Below, in pieces: positions 47,401 to 60,976 of a stretch of 64,000 nt of DNA (positions are counted from its first letter, which is position 1; each line of letters begins with the position of its first letter). The notes below the pieces were generated by a model, which worked only from the letters and a program-made list of their open reading frames with translations, was not told the DNA's origin and made no database searches. This stretch comes from Spirodela intermedia (lineage: Eukaryota; Streptophyta; Magnoliopsida; Alismatales; Araceae). The position numbers and the translations under genes were made by a program. The stretch is taken from the NCBI GenBank assembly GCA_902729315.2, contig LR746269.1, positions 6,658,231 to 6,722,230 on the forward strand. The letters are read 5' to 3'.

Positions 47401-50400
47401 CAATCCATGTTTTTCTCGAGTTTTGTAATCATTCTCCAAGAAGTATAATAATTAGGTCTGGGAGATGATTTTAGGAATATCATAGAAGTGGTTTCCGCAG
47501 TCCAAGACAAGGGCCCAATTTCGTCTCCTAAACGTCAGAATGCTACTCCTTTCTTTCCACCTAATCCCAGGAAGCAGCCACGCTTCAGGGTGTCAAAGTT
47601 CCCGATCCAACAAGGCTGCTCTTGGCCAATGGAATGGAATGGTTTTTTCTTTTGTTTTTTAGAGAAATATGACAGAAAATGCTGGGTTTTGGATGTATTC
47701 AAGGATATTCAACTTTTTCGAAAGGCTTCCTAACCAGAGGGCTCAATTATATTCAATGCATGCATGTGAGGTTTAATTTCCAAACTTGATTTAAAAGATG
47801 GGCAGTTTTATAATTTGGGGTTTTCACCGGATTTGAAATTAATGGAGGCCTTATTTTTAAGCTCAAACTCCAAGTTTTGAGTTTCAAATGCAGTAACTTA
47901 AGTGTAGGATGTTGTCCATATTTCGTGGAAGAAAAATGACGTAAGATGGTGTTGAGAAATATGTTCCCTGCATCATTTCCAACTGTTTGAATGCAAGATA
48001 TCTTTAGAAAGGTCTTTTGATAGCGTAGTATTTGGCCCAATAAATGCTGAAAGTTTATCACTTTCTTCATAAAATAGAAAAAAACTCGATTATTCATGCC
48101 GTTCAGGGTTAGACTTCTGGGAATCTTTTAGAGATTTTTTTTGCAACTTTACCTTATTAAATAAATCTACAAGCAGCAAACTTCAGCTATCTTCATGGTG
48201 AAAGCTCATTCAAGGCAGTAGTCAATGGTCTTCTTTGTTAGTGAAAGACCTGCCTAGGGTCCCATGAGACTTGTTGGTGGATTACAAATTACATTAGTGT
48301 CTGTGTAGCTAAAGTTCGACTAACCATTGATGAAGTTACAGTACTTTTATTTGTGCATGTACTATTCTAGCACTTTCATAGTTCCTTCCCTCGGGTAAAT
48401 GGTCGTGCCATACACTAAAATATTAAAACCTTTTATGGAAACATGTTTATAAATGGCAGATAATAATTTTTGCGATGTAGTTACATGGGCAATATTCGCT
48501 TTTTACCTTTCCCCTTTTTGACGATCCATTTTAGTGCCTGATCCTCCTCCATTGAATAATGGCTGGAATTGACTGTTCATCTATCAGGAGAGAGCGTTGT
48601 GCTTTCTGGGTGCAAGAAATGGTGGATTTGTAATGTCTGAATTAGAACCTTCTTGCTCAGATGGTTGGTTTCAGTAATGTTCTCTTTTGGCTTTTCAGTA
48701 ATTATTTCTTAACTATGTACATCGACTATTTCACTGACTGAAATATGCTTTCATCACCTTCCAACCAAATTCGGCCATTCTCTATGACCAGTGGAAGCTT
48801 AAACCCAAAATATGTCTCGATGGCCTTGATGTATTATCAAGTACATAAGAGTAACGCTTTTACATTATTTTTTAAGTGAAAGATATGTCTACATAAACAC
48901 AGTTTCTGAATGATAACACTGCATATCCTAAAAAGTCTACAATACTAATGTGGATAATTTGATGAACTAGAATCACCATGATATAGATCTTCTTTGACTA
49001 TAATTTTCGTGCTCATAACCAGCTGATGGAAACCCTAAAAACTTCTATATAGCCCTTCTGGGGGTTGTGCTTAATTGTGGCTTTCATTTATTCTAGAATA
49101 TGTTCTAAACTATTGGAGAAAATCTGCCCCATATAATTTGATGTGTACGAGCACTCTATTTGTAGATGACAAAGCCACATATTCTCCTGTGAATAACATT
49201 TTCTAATGTGCTTCATTTCCTATCAACTGTTGGATCTTATCTCTAATGTTACCTGGCCCCACTACCTTTAGTCATAGCTCAATTGATACAACAAAAGAGA
49301 TCATTAAATCTTCATTGCCCTTCTCCAGCTTCAATATTTGATGCTCGATCATCGCTGTCATTATTCCCATCAGAAACCCAAGTGTTGGTCTTACTCTACA
49401 TGGATTCTTTGTATGTACTTTGTTTCTTTTTCTCCATATGGGTCTCATATTATTTTAATCGAGTGTCCACGAAATAGATGCCTTTGCAATTATATCTGAA
49501 TCTAGACTCTGCTTGTAAATTGATCTTGGAAGCAGACTCAAGAATAATATTTTGATTCTGGTTGACTGCATGTATTGACACTAAATTATTTTTAGTTAAA
49601 CTCTATTCTGCTTAATAGTTTAAAATTATGTTCCGGATTAGCTTTAGTTTTGGGACGTGTTTGGATGATGAACATTTGATTGTCCACAGAACATTTGCTG
49701 TTCTGTGGCATGTAACTACTTTTGATTGTCCATGGTGCTTAATTCTTGCCAGGTTAGGCTTGATTACTTTTAATCGTACAGAAGTCTTCTTTTAACCCAC
49801 AGTTACGTTCAAATTTGAGAACCTTTGCATCGGTTATAGCTACCTCAATTTTAAATCCTTATTAATCTCTGACGAGCTCAACAGAAAAAAAGTGAATTTC
49901 ACATGATTTTTTCCGAAGTTTATGGGGTTTTCAGTTTTCTCTCTTTTTATCTTTCTTCTCCTGCCTCTTATGTATTCTCTCTTACTGCTAGTGCTGTCTA
50001 CTTGTCCTCTCGTCACTTGCTGGCAGGCTTTCCTTGTTTCATTTTTTTTCTTTCTGCTTGCCTTGGTTCTTTGTTATATCTGTCCATAAAGTGGTTCTTT
50101 GCTCTCTAAAACAGTGTTGTACCACATTCTCCCATTACTTCTGCTTCCTTAGGTTTTTACTATATTTTCTGTATCTCTTGACCAGCCAATACTTTAAGGC
50201 ATATGTTTTGAGATTCATGCATAGTTTCTTGCGAGCCAACTTTTTGCATTAATTTTTTTTTGATAGGCTCACGCACTGTGTGAATCTTGTTTTCTGATTT
50301 TGCTTCTTTCTTTGTTGTCTCTCAGGTTTTGCTAGATTTTATACGGCAAATAAATGATGATAAAGGGTACATTTTTATCTATAGTTGGATACTTTAATTT

Positions 50401-53400
50401 CTCGAGATATTATGGCTGTTGTTATCCTTTGGTTTTGGAAATATAATGCAAACAGCGTAGTAATCTATGTTTCCTTTGCACTTGCATGGCTAGGCCCATG
50501 GAAGAACAGCGCCAACGCTATGGTCCATCCCTTTATACCCTTACAAAGATGATTCTTTCTATTCGACTGTTTCTGAATCTTTCATGGGGGCATTTCGAGG
50601 CAAGAAAACTGTGAGATATCTTGAATCACTTCACTGCCTAGCTTTTGTTTTCCTAGTGAAAATGTCAAAAAGTTTTAAGTTGCATTGTTGGGCATTTATG
50701 TTTTGGTATATTTCTCATCTTTTAACTTTAACAGGTATTTTCTTGTTTCATATTGTGCAGGCAAAAGGATGAGTTAGCCACTGTGGAACAGGCAATGGGC
50801 CTTTATGCCTCAGAATTGGAGAGATTCCTATTGTTTATTGGGTAATTTTCCGCATTATGTTATTTGTGAACGTGTTGGTGCAAACGGTTCTCCTCATCTG
50901 TTTTTTTTTTAATGGATTACTTGACACGCTCAGTCTTTAGTTATTTCATTCACTTTTTCTGTGATTGCTTGTTGTAATTTTGTTGCACGCTAACATATCT
51001 TCATTTTTTGTGTGTTTTTATAAATGCATGATTTCACATTATGAAAATGAAATGTATGACCCAGGATAGCATCAGTAGCAAAACTATCACCTCTCGAAAG
51101 TAATTATGAGAACCCCAAAGCTTTCTTTACCTAATCGATTTCTTGTCCGGCAGATCTTTTCTTTTTTTATTTAGCATGGTTACCCTTGCAGATCCTCACA
51201 AAGGGTTATTGCATCCTTGTAGAGTTGTTGCATCTGGATACTCTAGCTTTATTTTTCCATTCTGGGTTGCTATGAGTACATGTGAAGAGCCGATGCTGTT
51301 GTTCTAATTCAACTTTATTTCTGAAGTAGAAAAAAAATGTAGGAAGCCTACTTAGGTACAGTCCCATTGTCCATTGAGGAATTTTTTTTTTTTTTCCTGG
51401 AGTTAAAGTTTATCTTACTAATTTGAAAGATCATGGCTATAGAAGGAGAAGAAAGTAGCATACTACCCAAAGTAGCCTCGCCATTGTTCGTCCAATGGTC
51501 GGTTAGGAAGGAGATTATTTACACTTTAGTAGTACCTATTCACTCTCTTAGTAAAACTATTTATTTCTATGTAATAAGTTCTTTAATTAAGGCTTGATTC
51601 CCTCCCATAAACTGCCAGTTTGGTCGATCTGGTTTGGACCTGTGCTATTCTCCCACCCGAAAGATGGACAGAGTTGGCAACCCCATGACTGCAAATCCAA
51701 TGTTAGGCTTTCCCTGGACGGCTTTGTTCCACACGGTTGGAGACTCTGCTGCCACTCCCATTGAAAGGCAATTATAGGATACCATGCCAATCTCCGCCAA
51801 TCAAGAAATGACACATCATGGCACCATTGCCCTTAGCATTGGGATGACATATAGAGATTTAGATACACCAGACAAAATTCTCAGTTGGATGACACGGGCT
51901 ACTGGAGATTCTGTCTTGGAGTTGACGGATTTTAACATGGCGTTATCTTAGATTTTTTTGTATCAGTTCTTGGCTGTGATCTTCTTTCTCCTCTATATAT
52001 GGTGTCGTTAGGTATCTTTCTATAACGAAACCTACTTTTCTTGGAAGGAATTCCTTGTTTTCCTTTGGGAAGGTCAGGGGAAACCATACTGAATGCTGCT
52101 TTCTTCTATTTGTTATGATTATTTGCATGCCTACCTTTCCAAACAGAAGTGCAAAATTGGGAATCTTTGTATCTTGTTTCCTTTCTCTGTCTCTCTGTCT
52201 GTCTCTCACTCACGCACATACACACACACAAACACATACGCACAGACTACATCATGTTCTTCATCAGAAAATTGGAACTTGATTTGAAAGTTCCGCATCC
52301 AATTTGTACCATGGAGGTAATGTGCTGGGACTAACTAAAAAAAAAGGGAACAGGTTGGGGGAAGAGGGAGGAGGAACAAAAAGGACTCACCGGTAGCGGT
52401 GGCCAAGGAATTGAGCAGTGGGCAGTGGAACTTACGGGGACAATGTCTGATGACAGACGAGGTGGTTTATTTTCATAGTTAGTCTCAGGGTGGTACTATT
52501 ACAGCGTTATATGATCTTTATCAAATCCTTTAAAGCCATTTATATTTGTAAAAAACCGGGAGATAGGAAGTGATTTTTTTAAGAATACGACCAAGAAAAC
52601 GGGGGAAACTGAAACCAGACCAATTCCAGTCCGATTACTGATCAATTTTATGAGGCATACACACTAATATATACAGAGGAAGACAACATCTAGAATCTCC
52701 ATTTGTACTTACATATTCTTTGAAGAATCAAATACATCCATTTGGTTTCTTCCTGACAGACTCTGGTTTAGAAGATCTGATTCTAAAGAGGGCTACGTAG
52801 GAAGGAAAGAAAAGAGAGTTGTCTCTGCATCCACTGCAGCTTCTTGTTGACCTGTGCATCTTTGCCGTTACCCGTGTCCCTAGGCAGTTTTGGCGAAAGT
52901 AGCCATTGCTGAAGGATAGTTGATTCAGGATTGGCGCTTTTTGACTGAATGACATAATCGATTTTGGGTGAACCTTAATTCGGTGCACAAAATTTAAACA
53001 GAAGAAATACCCTTCCATTTCCTAAATACATGAAAAGCTTCTTGCAGATGGATGTAGCTGAGCAGGGAAAGTGAATGTGAAATAAATGGGGAGAAAGGAT
53101 TTAGTTTCAGTAATTGGTTGAAATGGATCAGGTGAATACCAGTTGGATTGTGATCGTCTACTGGATTCCCTACTGATCTTCCAATTTTGGCTAATCTGCG
53201 TTAGAAGCTTACACTGGCTCTGATCCTAAATATCTTTAGGTGTTGTTTAGGATTTGAGGTTAGCTTTAAAATTATGTTTCATAAAAAGAAATGGTCTCGT
53301 AATATTATTAAAGGCTCATTCATTTCATTGAAATTTCTATTTTTATATTTTGGATATGCAAGAAACGGCTTGCAGAAGTTTTCTTACCGGAAAAGCTTTG

Positions 53401-56400
53401 TGTTGCAGTGAGGTTTTTGCAAATTCTCCTTTCTTCATTTCAGCCGAGGAAGCTGGTGCTGCAGAATCAAGGCAAGTCCTCTGTCAAGCAAAATATCTGT
53501 CAAGTGTACATGTAACTCACATTCTGAGCCATAGCACTGAAAGTGTGAGAGATAAACCTATGTTTCTGATTCCTTCTTTGCTTTAACCAGGAAAATTAAT
53601 GAATTTAAGGAAGCAATCATCCCTGCTGGAAGGACTCATGAGGTATGTCATCAAAAGAACTTGCTTTTCAGCCTTTTGCTGCTCAATCGACAGTTGTGAA
53701 TGCTATTCGTACAGTAATAGATCAAGGTATGCATGAGAGAAACTTTTATTTGAATTCCTGAAATAGGTGTTAAATGGCTGTGTGGTGAGAGTTGGCGAGC
53801 TAGGGCAAGAGGAATGATGCACCCTAGGGAAAGAGAGTGGGAGGCGTCGGAGCCAGAGGAGGTGAGCGGGCATTGGATGTGGGAAGGGGGAAGGAGGGCC
53901 ATGAGGAGAGTGGGAGTGGTGTGATTGCTGGAATGCTTGCCGGTGAGGGGGAAGAAGAGTTCTTTCGGGGTGTTTAGATTGTACCAAGGTCCGGTCAATA
54001 TCCTGTAGTTAGTCTTCCACTAGCATGGCACTGAGGTATCATTCAGTTTAAAAGTGTTGCTTCTTGAAGGATTCTTCTACTTGTGATTTGACTTGATATA
54101 ACGAAAAATCAGTTCTGCAACCTTCATCTCATAGTCATTTTGTGAGTGTACACACTGGCTGATAGCATCAACATCAAAACTGACATCAAGTCAAGTAAGA
54201 GTTAAATATAATAATTTATCAATAATCCATGATGTATTTTATCAGGGTCAAAGAGGAGGTGAAATTATGATTTACCCTAACCTTCCAACATCTTTTCAGT
54301 GATCCATGTGTAAATCCTCCTGTGCAAATTTCGAGAAAATATTGCAAATTTCCGAAGTCCTTTATTATAAATCTCTCAGTAAGTTTGACCTTCAATAATC
54401 CGATGTCCTTAGTATCGTCACATAGACATGGTTGGGAAGGTCCCCGCATGTTATCAAAAAGGGTGGGGATTTTAGTGTTAAATAAGGGAACAAACTTTGA
54501 CAATGCTGAAAGATTTGATGAACATGGCATTTAAGAGACCAGCGACTAGTTTGAGTAAACATGGATGAAAACCAAAGTTTTAAGTTGTTTTTTTGAAAAT
54601 AATTCCTCCAAGCGAGTTATCTGCTTACCTTGTTGATTTGCGTCGGCAACAATCTTTTGGGTCTGAAAGATATAGGATAATCCATCTTAGAGGCAATAAG
54701 TTTTTTTTCGTGACCACTTCTAAGCATTTATCTCGCCCACAAGTCTTTAAAGACATAATAACTTTGAAATAACATTTTAAGAATTTTGTCAAACTACTAA
54801 CAGAGAGTGACTTAGTTGAGAATTTATGAATGTAAAGGGTTAATAGCAAGGCTGAGCGATCATTGACGCTAATACTAGCTTGTTCAGCAATTGCTTTGAA
54901 ACCATTTGCCATCATCACGTTTTCTTACCTTAAACCCAGGGAATAGGAGGAGAAAATGTCTGGGACACCAATGGTCCGTAGCTCTTGCATGTGTGGCCCA
55001 AGAAGGGTTAACAGTGCCATCATTGTAGAGCAAGACAGTAGCATCTTGGTAATACTTGACTAAGTTAATGTAAAGGTGGAGAGAATTTATAGAAAGGTCT
55101 TTTCATAGTCAAAGAATATCTTATGGGAAAAAGGCGACGAGAGTAGCTTTGGATGGCCAGTATCACCACTTTTAATACTACTTTAGTACCACATTTCATA
55201 GAAGCAATAGACACATCTGTTGCTATGCTCCTGTGAATAAGGCTGCATCGGCTAAGAAGATTAGTCTTCCTTCCCTTTTTTGAATTTTCAGTCTTCTTCT
55301 TTGGATATTTCCCCCAAACAGTTTTTCTGTCTTTGATTTTCCCTAGCAGAATGACTGCAAACACATTTGTATTTTTCTTTCTTTTTTTTCTGTTTCGTTC
55401 CCTCAATTGATGTTCAGACCTATTCCCGAGGGGCCAAATGATTCACCAACTACAATGATTGGAGAAGCATCAGAGATTCTATGTATCACCTTCCGCTTCC
55501 TTCTTCATTAAAAAGTCTTGTATTGAGCATTATTCGAGGGGAATGAGAGATCCTTACCTAGGATAATGCAGTCCATTAACCTTTGTATTATATTTAGTAG
55601 GAAATTCAGAAACGCTATTTTTCTGGATGATCTGTAGATGTCACTTGTAATCCACCGTGGTTTCCCAAGCAGCAATGGCAAAATGAGCCAAGATCTTTCT
55701 ACTTTCCAGTCAGGTTACCAAAGTATGTATTCATGAGAGATTTCCATGTTTCAGTTGATGAATCACATGAATTTCCTGATAGAATGTTGAATCATCTTTC
55801 TTATTTGTATACATTGCTTCTAAAATGTCCACATCTCTCTAACCTTCTTTTTTTATCAAAAAATAAGGTATCCTCGGGAATGACGTTAGCCAAAAATGGT
55901 TATGAGACAATTGGGCCTTACGATCTGGTTTGGACTATTTCTGCCTTTTCGAGTTTTGGGCGTAAAACGGAAGAATATTAGGGTTCTAAGAGTCATTTAT
56001 GAACAATAGTCGGAGGGAGTAAAGCTCTGAAAAGAAATTTTTTTAGGAGGAATGTGAGCTCCAAGATGATAATTTCAGAAATGGTCTTAAAATTCGTTAA
56101 GACAAAAAAGTGTGTTGTTGTGATCTGTGAAGGGGATTGAAATTATCATATAATGGAGATCTTACGAATCAAAGATCAGGAAAGGATTGGTCATTCAGAA
56201 GTATGAAATAGCTTCTAACTTTTTTAATAACCATCGTGTTATAAAGAAGAGAATTGGAAAAAACTTTAATTGCATTTCGTAAACCTTTTGATTTCCTGGA
56301 ACGAAACCAGTGGCTAGTGAGCCATGTGAGGTCGATTTAAAGTAAGAACATGATTATCACTGCCTCTGCTCTCATGCATCGTCATTCCAACAGACTTGCT

Positions 56401-58118
56401 CTTTACCCGGCTGCTTCATTCCCCCCCTTTCCCTGTTCAGCTGGGCCCCCATCAGACCATATAACCCAGATCCCTTCCCCATCTCCTCGGGCATTCTTCC
56501 CCAAAGCCCTCTGCTTCCCACAGCTGCCCCAGTTGCTGCAGTCTCCCCCACTGTACTCCCAACAGCCCACCATGCCCATTACTGTGGAGATATAGGTAGA
56601 AGGAATATTTGTAGTTTTAAAATAATATCAGCATGCGGTAAATATCCATTGAGTATTCTATTTAGATATTGTTATTTCTGAAATAAGATATAGTCAGAGG
56701 ATCAAAAACTTAGAGTTTAGTTACATGGCAGCCTGAAAAAGAGAGGGGCTTATCAATAATTCAACTGGCTTTTGAGGGGGTTTAAACCAAATTCCCTTTA
56801 TTGTTTCTCTTAGCTTTAGTTTCAAATACTCTGTCCACAATGATTATTTGGAATATACTGCCGCCAATTATTTTATTAATGTATTTGCAACGTCTTCAGG
56901 TATCATTGGCGATTGAATCTGTGAACTCATATATTGCTTGGGATTTTTCATTGGTTCAAGGGAAAGTGAATGTGGTACGATCCAGACCATTTCCCCCATT
57001 TTCTTTTGATGTCCATTAGTATTTTTCTCGTTAATGGGAGTTCTGACGAGGGTTTTTTTTTTTTTGCACTACGTTTTCTTTAATCTGCGAGAGATTTCTT
57101 GCAAAGGTGTGCAATTTTCTATGGAGACATGAATATAAGTGAATAGTGGGTGTTAAAGTATTTCTAGTTTTAGGCTCATCCTTTCTTTCATTCATGCAGC
57201 ATTTATAAATGGGTTTTTTTCCAAAAATACAAGATATCTTTACAGAAATAGCTAACAAAGATTACTCGAGAGCATAATTATAGATCGTCTCTTTACCTTT
57301 TATTGACCTTCTTGTGCTCTCATGTTAAAATGCTGAAACATTCAATTGCGGTTTCTCTGAGAAACCCTTTGACTGAATGAACAATTCTCCTTTTTAATTC
57401 TACTTTTGACATCATTTTTTTCTTTCTTTATGCTACTTATGTGTTTGTCCCTCCCTCCCTCAATGACTGCACAGGATATTGGATTCAGTGTTGAATATGT
57501 GAGCCCATCTGGGGAAACTATGGTGAGCCTTCTCTGTTCATCCTGTTGAGGCATTGCATTAGAAAGCTATCGTCGCCCTGCAGCGTGTGTTTGGCCTCAC
57601 TTCTTGCATTCGCTTTCCATTTTCTGCAGCTGATTTTGCCTTATCGGAGATATGAATCTGACCAAGTAGGTTATCATTTCTTTGCCCATCTCAGCACATT
57701 TTCTGTAAATGGTGGGCGTCTCCCGTCCCAGCTTCTTGGAGAGCTCATGGTTTTGCTTGCAGGGGAACTTCTGCACCATCTCAACTGGGTGCTACAAGCT
57801 CATCTGGGACAACTCCTACTCGACCTTCTTCAAGAAGGTGGGGAAATCCCTGAAAACGTTAGCAAGCAGAAAATTAGTTGATGATATCAGCTGACTAGAA
57901 TCACTCAACGAAGCTTTTTCTTTCATTCTTGCAAAAATATTGTGAAGCATCCCACATTGAATAGGATGAACAAATATGCTTTCGAACCAGTTCCAACTCA
58001 TTGCTTCTCCTTTACTTCTGATTGATTATCTCAGAGCTTGCGCTACAAGGTGGATGCTATACCTCCAGTCATAGAACAACCACTGCTGCCTGAACCTGAG
58101 GTAGAAGAAGAGGGCTAG
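44402..58118 (+). CDS. Conserved plant protein with C-terminal GOLD-like domain
   Basis: Fifteen exons join in frame to 440 residues: 44402..44564, 45918..46045, 46273..46396, 46942..47098, 47223..47301, 50326..50366, 50494..50610, 50761..50841, 53409..53471, 53591..53642, 56900..56974, 57475..57522, 57630..57665, 57763..57837, 58035..58118. The N-terminal two thirds is helical and highly conserved: SSVEGLVPITRAFLSRYYDK, DENMWKNREHIEEILFLL, MTYMPQDFRGSLIRQQRERS, AGGSIRDRYALLW, LVKYLVGVPQVLLDFIRQIN and EVFANSPFFIS. Residues 336-440 (SLAIESVNSYIAWDFSLVQG, FSVEYVSPSGE, GCYKLIWDNSYS, SLRYKVDAIPP) look like a GOLD beta-sandwich, which in other proteins mediates protein contacts in Golgi or vesicle traffic. 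The cellular role is unknown to me. Intron 9 uses a GC donor (AG|GCAAGT). Introns 5, 8 and 10 are 2.6-3.3 kb, unusually large for this window. Confidence 0.9.
47302..50325 (+). other. Long intron 5 of the GOLD-domain gene
   Basis: An AT-rich stretch of 3.0 kb with no coding similarity recognised. It contains a perfect 10-bp hairpin, CCACAGAACA and its complement around a 5-nt loop, at 49684-49708. Confidence 0.6.
53472..53590 (+). other. GC-AG intron (intron 9 of the GOLD-domain gene)
   Basis: The exon ends GAA TCA AG and the intron begins GCAAGTCC. The acceptor is TTTAACCAG before GAAAATT. The joined codons A-A-E-S-R-K-I-N-E-F-K are in frame with both neighbours. The only nearby GT would shift the frame. 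Confidence 0.75.
53643..56899 (+). other. Long intron 10 of the GOLD-domain gene
   Basis: An intron of 3.3 kb. It contains a short minus-strand stretch resembling Ty1-copia reverse transcriptase (separate entry). Nothing else is recognised; several short open frames are not supported. Confidence 0.6.
54327..54419 (-). mobile_element. Degenerate copia-type reverse transcriptase fragment
   Basis: The minus-strand frame reads DDTKDIGLLKVKL followed by FIIKDFGNLQYFLEI. This resembles the copia pattern DD..EI..LK..L...F.IKDLG.L.YFLGI that follows the YVDD catalytic box. The YVDD itself is not intact and the frame decays on both sides. It is probably an old inactive remnant in the antisense orientation within the intron. 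LTRs were not found. Confidence 0.45.
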
Positions 58119-60976
58119 AACTAGCTGGAGATCAAGATGAGGGCCACGCTCCACACATACTCATTCATGCACATTATTTTCTCCAGTTTCTTATAGTTTG
58201 AGCTGGATTTGGCCATGGCCTGAAGCTGATTCAGTACAATCAACAGAAATTGTATATATTGACGCCTTTTCCACACACGTGTGAAGAAAAAAAAAAAGAA
58301 AGGAAATTTATGAATTATGGTGGTTCATCACTGCTTATCATCATTTTTGTGCCTACATATTACCTAGATGTGATATGATTTACGCATGTGCAATGTTCTT
58401 ATTGTAAACTTTTACTTATGATTTTTTCTTTAAATAATTAAGTTAAATTAAAATTTTCAATAAAGATAAAAATAAAAAATAAAAATGGTGAATCTGCAAC
58501 CTAGTTTTGAGTGCTCAATGCCCAATACCTTAAATTACTATTTTATATTGATCAATATATATATATATATATATATATAGGGTAATAGCAAAAGCAACAC
58601 CCACCATAGGTGAGCAAAATGATGATTTATTTTCTGATGAAGGAGAAAAAGAATTGAAAGAAAAGTTTGAGGAGATAAAGAATGTGGGGAGAAGATAGAC
58701 ATCAGGAGTATAACAAGGAAGGCTAAGGTAGTGCTATTCCCTAAGGCCCTAGAACTTAAGACAAGAGCTAGGATGGAGCCTGATGATGAGTTAATAAAAA
58801 TACTTCTGCAGTTTCAGATTTTCATTCCTTTTGTCAATGCAATCAAACACATTTCTTCCTATGTTAAATTTATAAAAAACCTTTGCACACCTTACAAATC
58901 ACTTCAGAGTATTACTCTTTCTAAAGAGCCAAGTATATATATATATGAAAAATCACCTTTTGGTCTTCTTGTCCAACGAAAAATGACGGCTCCTAATTAA
59001 TATTTTAATTTTTCTACATCGTATTCACATATTTGTTAAAAAAAAATCAACAAAGAGAGAGATAAATATGGTGTGGAGAGGTGCTAAATATAATATTAAA
59101 AGGAGAGAGTTTTATTCGTAACTGATCTTCTTTGTGGATGGCTAAGAGGAAAAAACTGGCTCCTTGACGGATTTTACCTTTTATATATTAATTATATATT
59201 TGTCTAAAAAAACATCGATAAAGGGAGATAAAAATAATATTAGAAGGAGAGAATTTTATTTGTAACTGATCGTCTTTGTGGTGGGCTAAGAGAAAAAAGT
59301 CCCTTTGTCCTACTCCCCCCCCGCAAACAGCTCCGAGCTGCCACTCCCGCCGTTCTCTCCCTCTTGCTCTCGCGCGACGCTCGCTTGGAGGAGCTGCTCC
59401 CCGCCGCCGCCGTCTCTCTCCTGGCTCTGGCCTCCTGCACCGGCACTTTCTCCGTTCTCTTTCCATGCTTGCGTGCTCACGGGGTCCTGCCGTCCGGCCA
59501 TAACCGGGTCCTTCATCAGGGGTGCGCACGCGGCTAGCGTCGATCAGGTCGGTCGCTTACTTCGGGCGGTTTCTGCGGGCCAATTCTTCCGGTCGGAGAT
59601 TTTCCATCCCTCATCTGTCTCGGGGCCATCGTCCGATCCGTCTTGGGCGCGGAGCACATATCCTGATCGCGGGAGCTCCTGGTGAGCCTCCTCCCCCCTC
59701 CCCAAATCCGTATCTCCTTTGCCATGCTGACTGCACGTGGGGAGAGTGACCCTATGTGATTAGAGCCATGTGTTCTCTGCCCTCTGTCTGTGTTCCGGTA
59801 AACACCGCAGGTCCGGGACATAATGAAACACCAATAACCAACACGTCTATTTTTCTCTCTTTGCCATTTTTTAACCTGGAGGCAGCAGCTTGAACTTTTT
59901 ATTCGTCCCTGGAATCATCTTCTGCTTACGTCATGGCCACTTTTATTCGAATAAACTGAGGTTCTCATGACTGCTGAAAGGAACATGTACATTTATAGTT
60001 GTAATTAATCTCATTTACCTTTTTTTTATTTCGTTGAAACAAGAAAAAAATTCCCCGCCTGCATCCAATTTGGCCAACATCGGCATCATTCTCTTTCTAA
60101 CCTTGCTTCACATGGGGTGTCTTTTTTGTCTTATATTATTAATATTCAATTTATATTTCTAAAAATTTATTACGCTTCCAATCTTGGGAAGCAATTCCTC
60201 TTTAACAACTTAGTGTCCTGTGTTGGCTAGACTTATGTTCTTTATTTAATCGTCCTTTTTGTGTTTTTTTTCTAGTTGAAGACTGTTTATGACATCTTCA
60301 TGCCAAGACAAAAGGGGGGAGTGAGAACGGATTAAGTGCCACAATTATGCAGCGTTTGGAAGCATCTTTGTGCAGATCAGTCAAGCTTCTACGATCTTCA
60401 TTAAGCAACGATGCTTACATAGCCAATTCGTAATTTAAATTGCCATTATGTCATTTTTATCTGCTTTCTCTTTAAGATAATGTCAACTAATGTGGTTCTC
60501 AGTAATCGCAGTTTTTTGTTTATTGACTTGTAAATTTCGTCAGCGAAACATGAGAACCAATCAACGAGTTGTAAAATAAGATGTGGCGAAAGTGGCCTGT
60601 AGTTGAAAGATCCCGATATAAATCCTGTTCATGGTTGTATCCTTAGTATTCGTTTTGAAAGTGAGGATTGTAAGGGTAGAGTTTTCAATATATCAACGAG
60701 GGAAATTCATGCTTTCTAAATGTGAATACCTCATTTTTTTCTGGTTATAGTTAGTATGGGCCTAGCTGCAAGACAAGCCTGGGAAAAAGACTGGAACTTC
60801 CCTTCAGTTTGATTCGGGGGCGGAATCCCTTTACCCTCGTTGGCTCACTAGTTAGGATTCAATTAGATACCTTTAATAATCATCACTTTTATGGAAAGAG
60901 AATTTCATAACCCAGTCTGATGTTGATGACATTTTGTAACCTAATGCTTAATTTATTTTATTTGTAGGAACTGTAA
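58119..60976. other. Intergenic region and leader of the last gene
   Basis: The first kilobase is AT-rich, with (AT)n at 58556-58579. Two related segments occur at 59030-59300 (separate entry). From about 59320 to 59680 the DNA is GC-rich and probably contains the 5' UTR exon of the gene that continues at 60968, with a donor at CTCCTG|GTGAGC (about 59682). The following 1.3 kb would be a leader intron. No coding gene is seen. Confidence 0.45.
59030..59300. repeat. Two-copy direct repeat upstream of the last gene
   Basis: Copies at about 59088-59155 and 59232-59300 share ATATTAxAAGGAGAGAxTTTTATTxGTAACTGATCxTCTTTGTGG, then GGCTAAGAG-AAAAA. They are about 70 bp long, about 90% identical and about 144 bp apart. 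Weaker similarity extends upstream (CAxATATTTGT, AAAAAAxATC, GAGAGATAAA). Confidence 0.75.

Noticed and set aside
51587-51814. Minus-strand frame with Trp-rich sequence in intron 8 of the GOLD-domain gene
   Set aside because: No similarity to transposon or other proteins that I can recognise.
55065-55406. Minus-strand frame in intron 10 of the GOLD-domain gene
   Set aside because: Lys/Arg-rich with no motif. It could be decayed transposon sequence, but nothing supports it.
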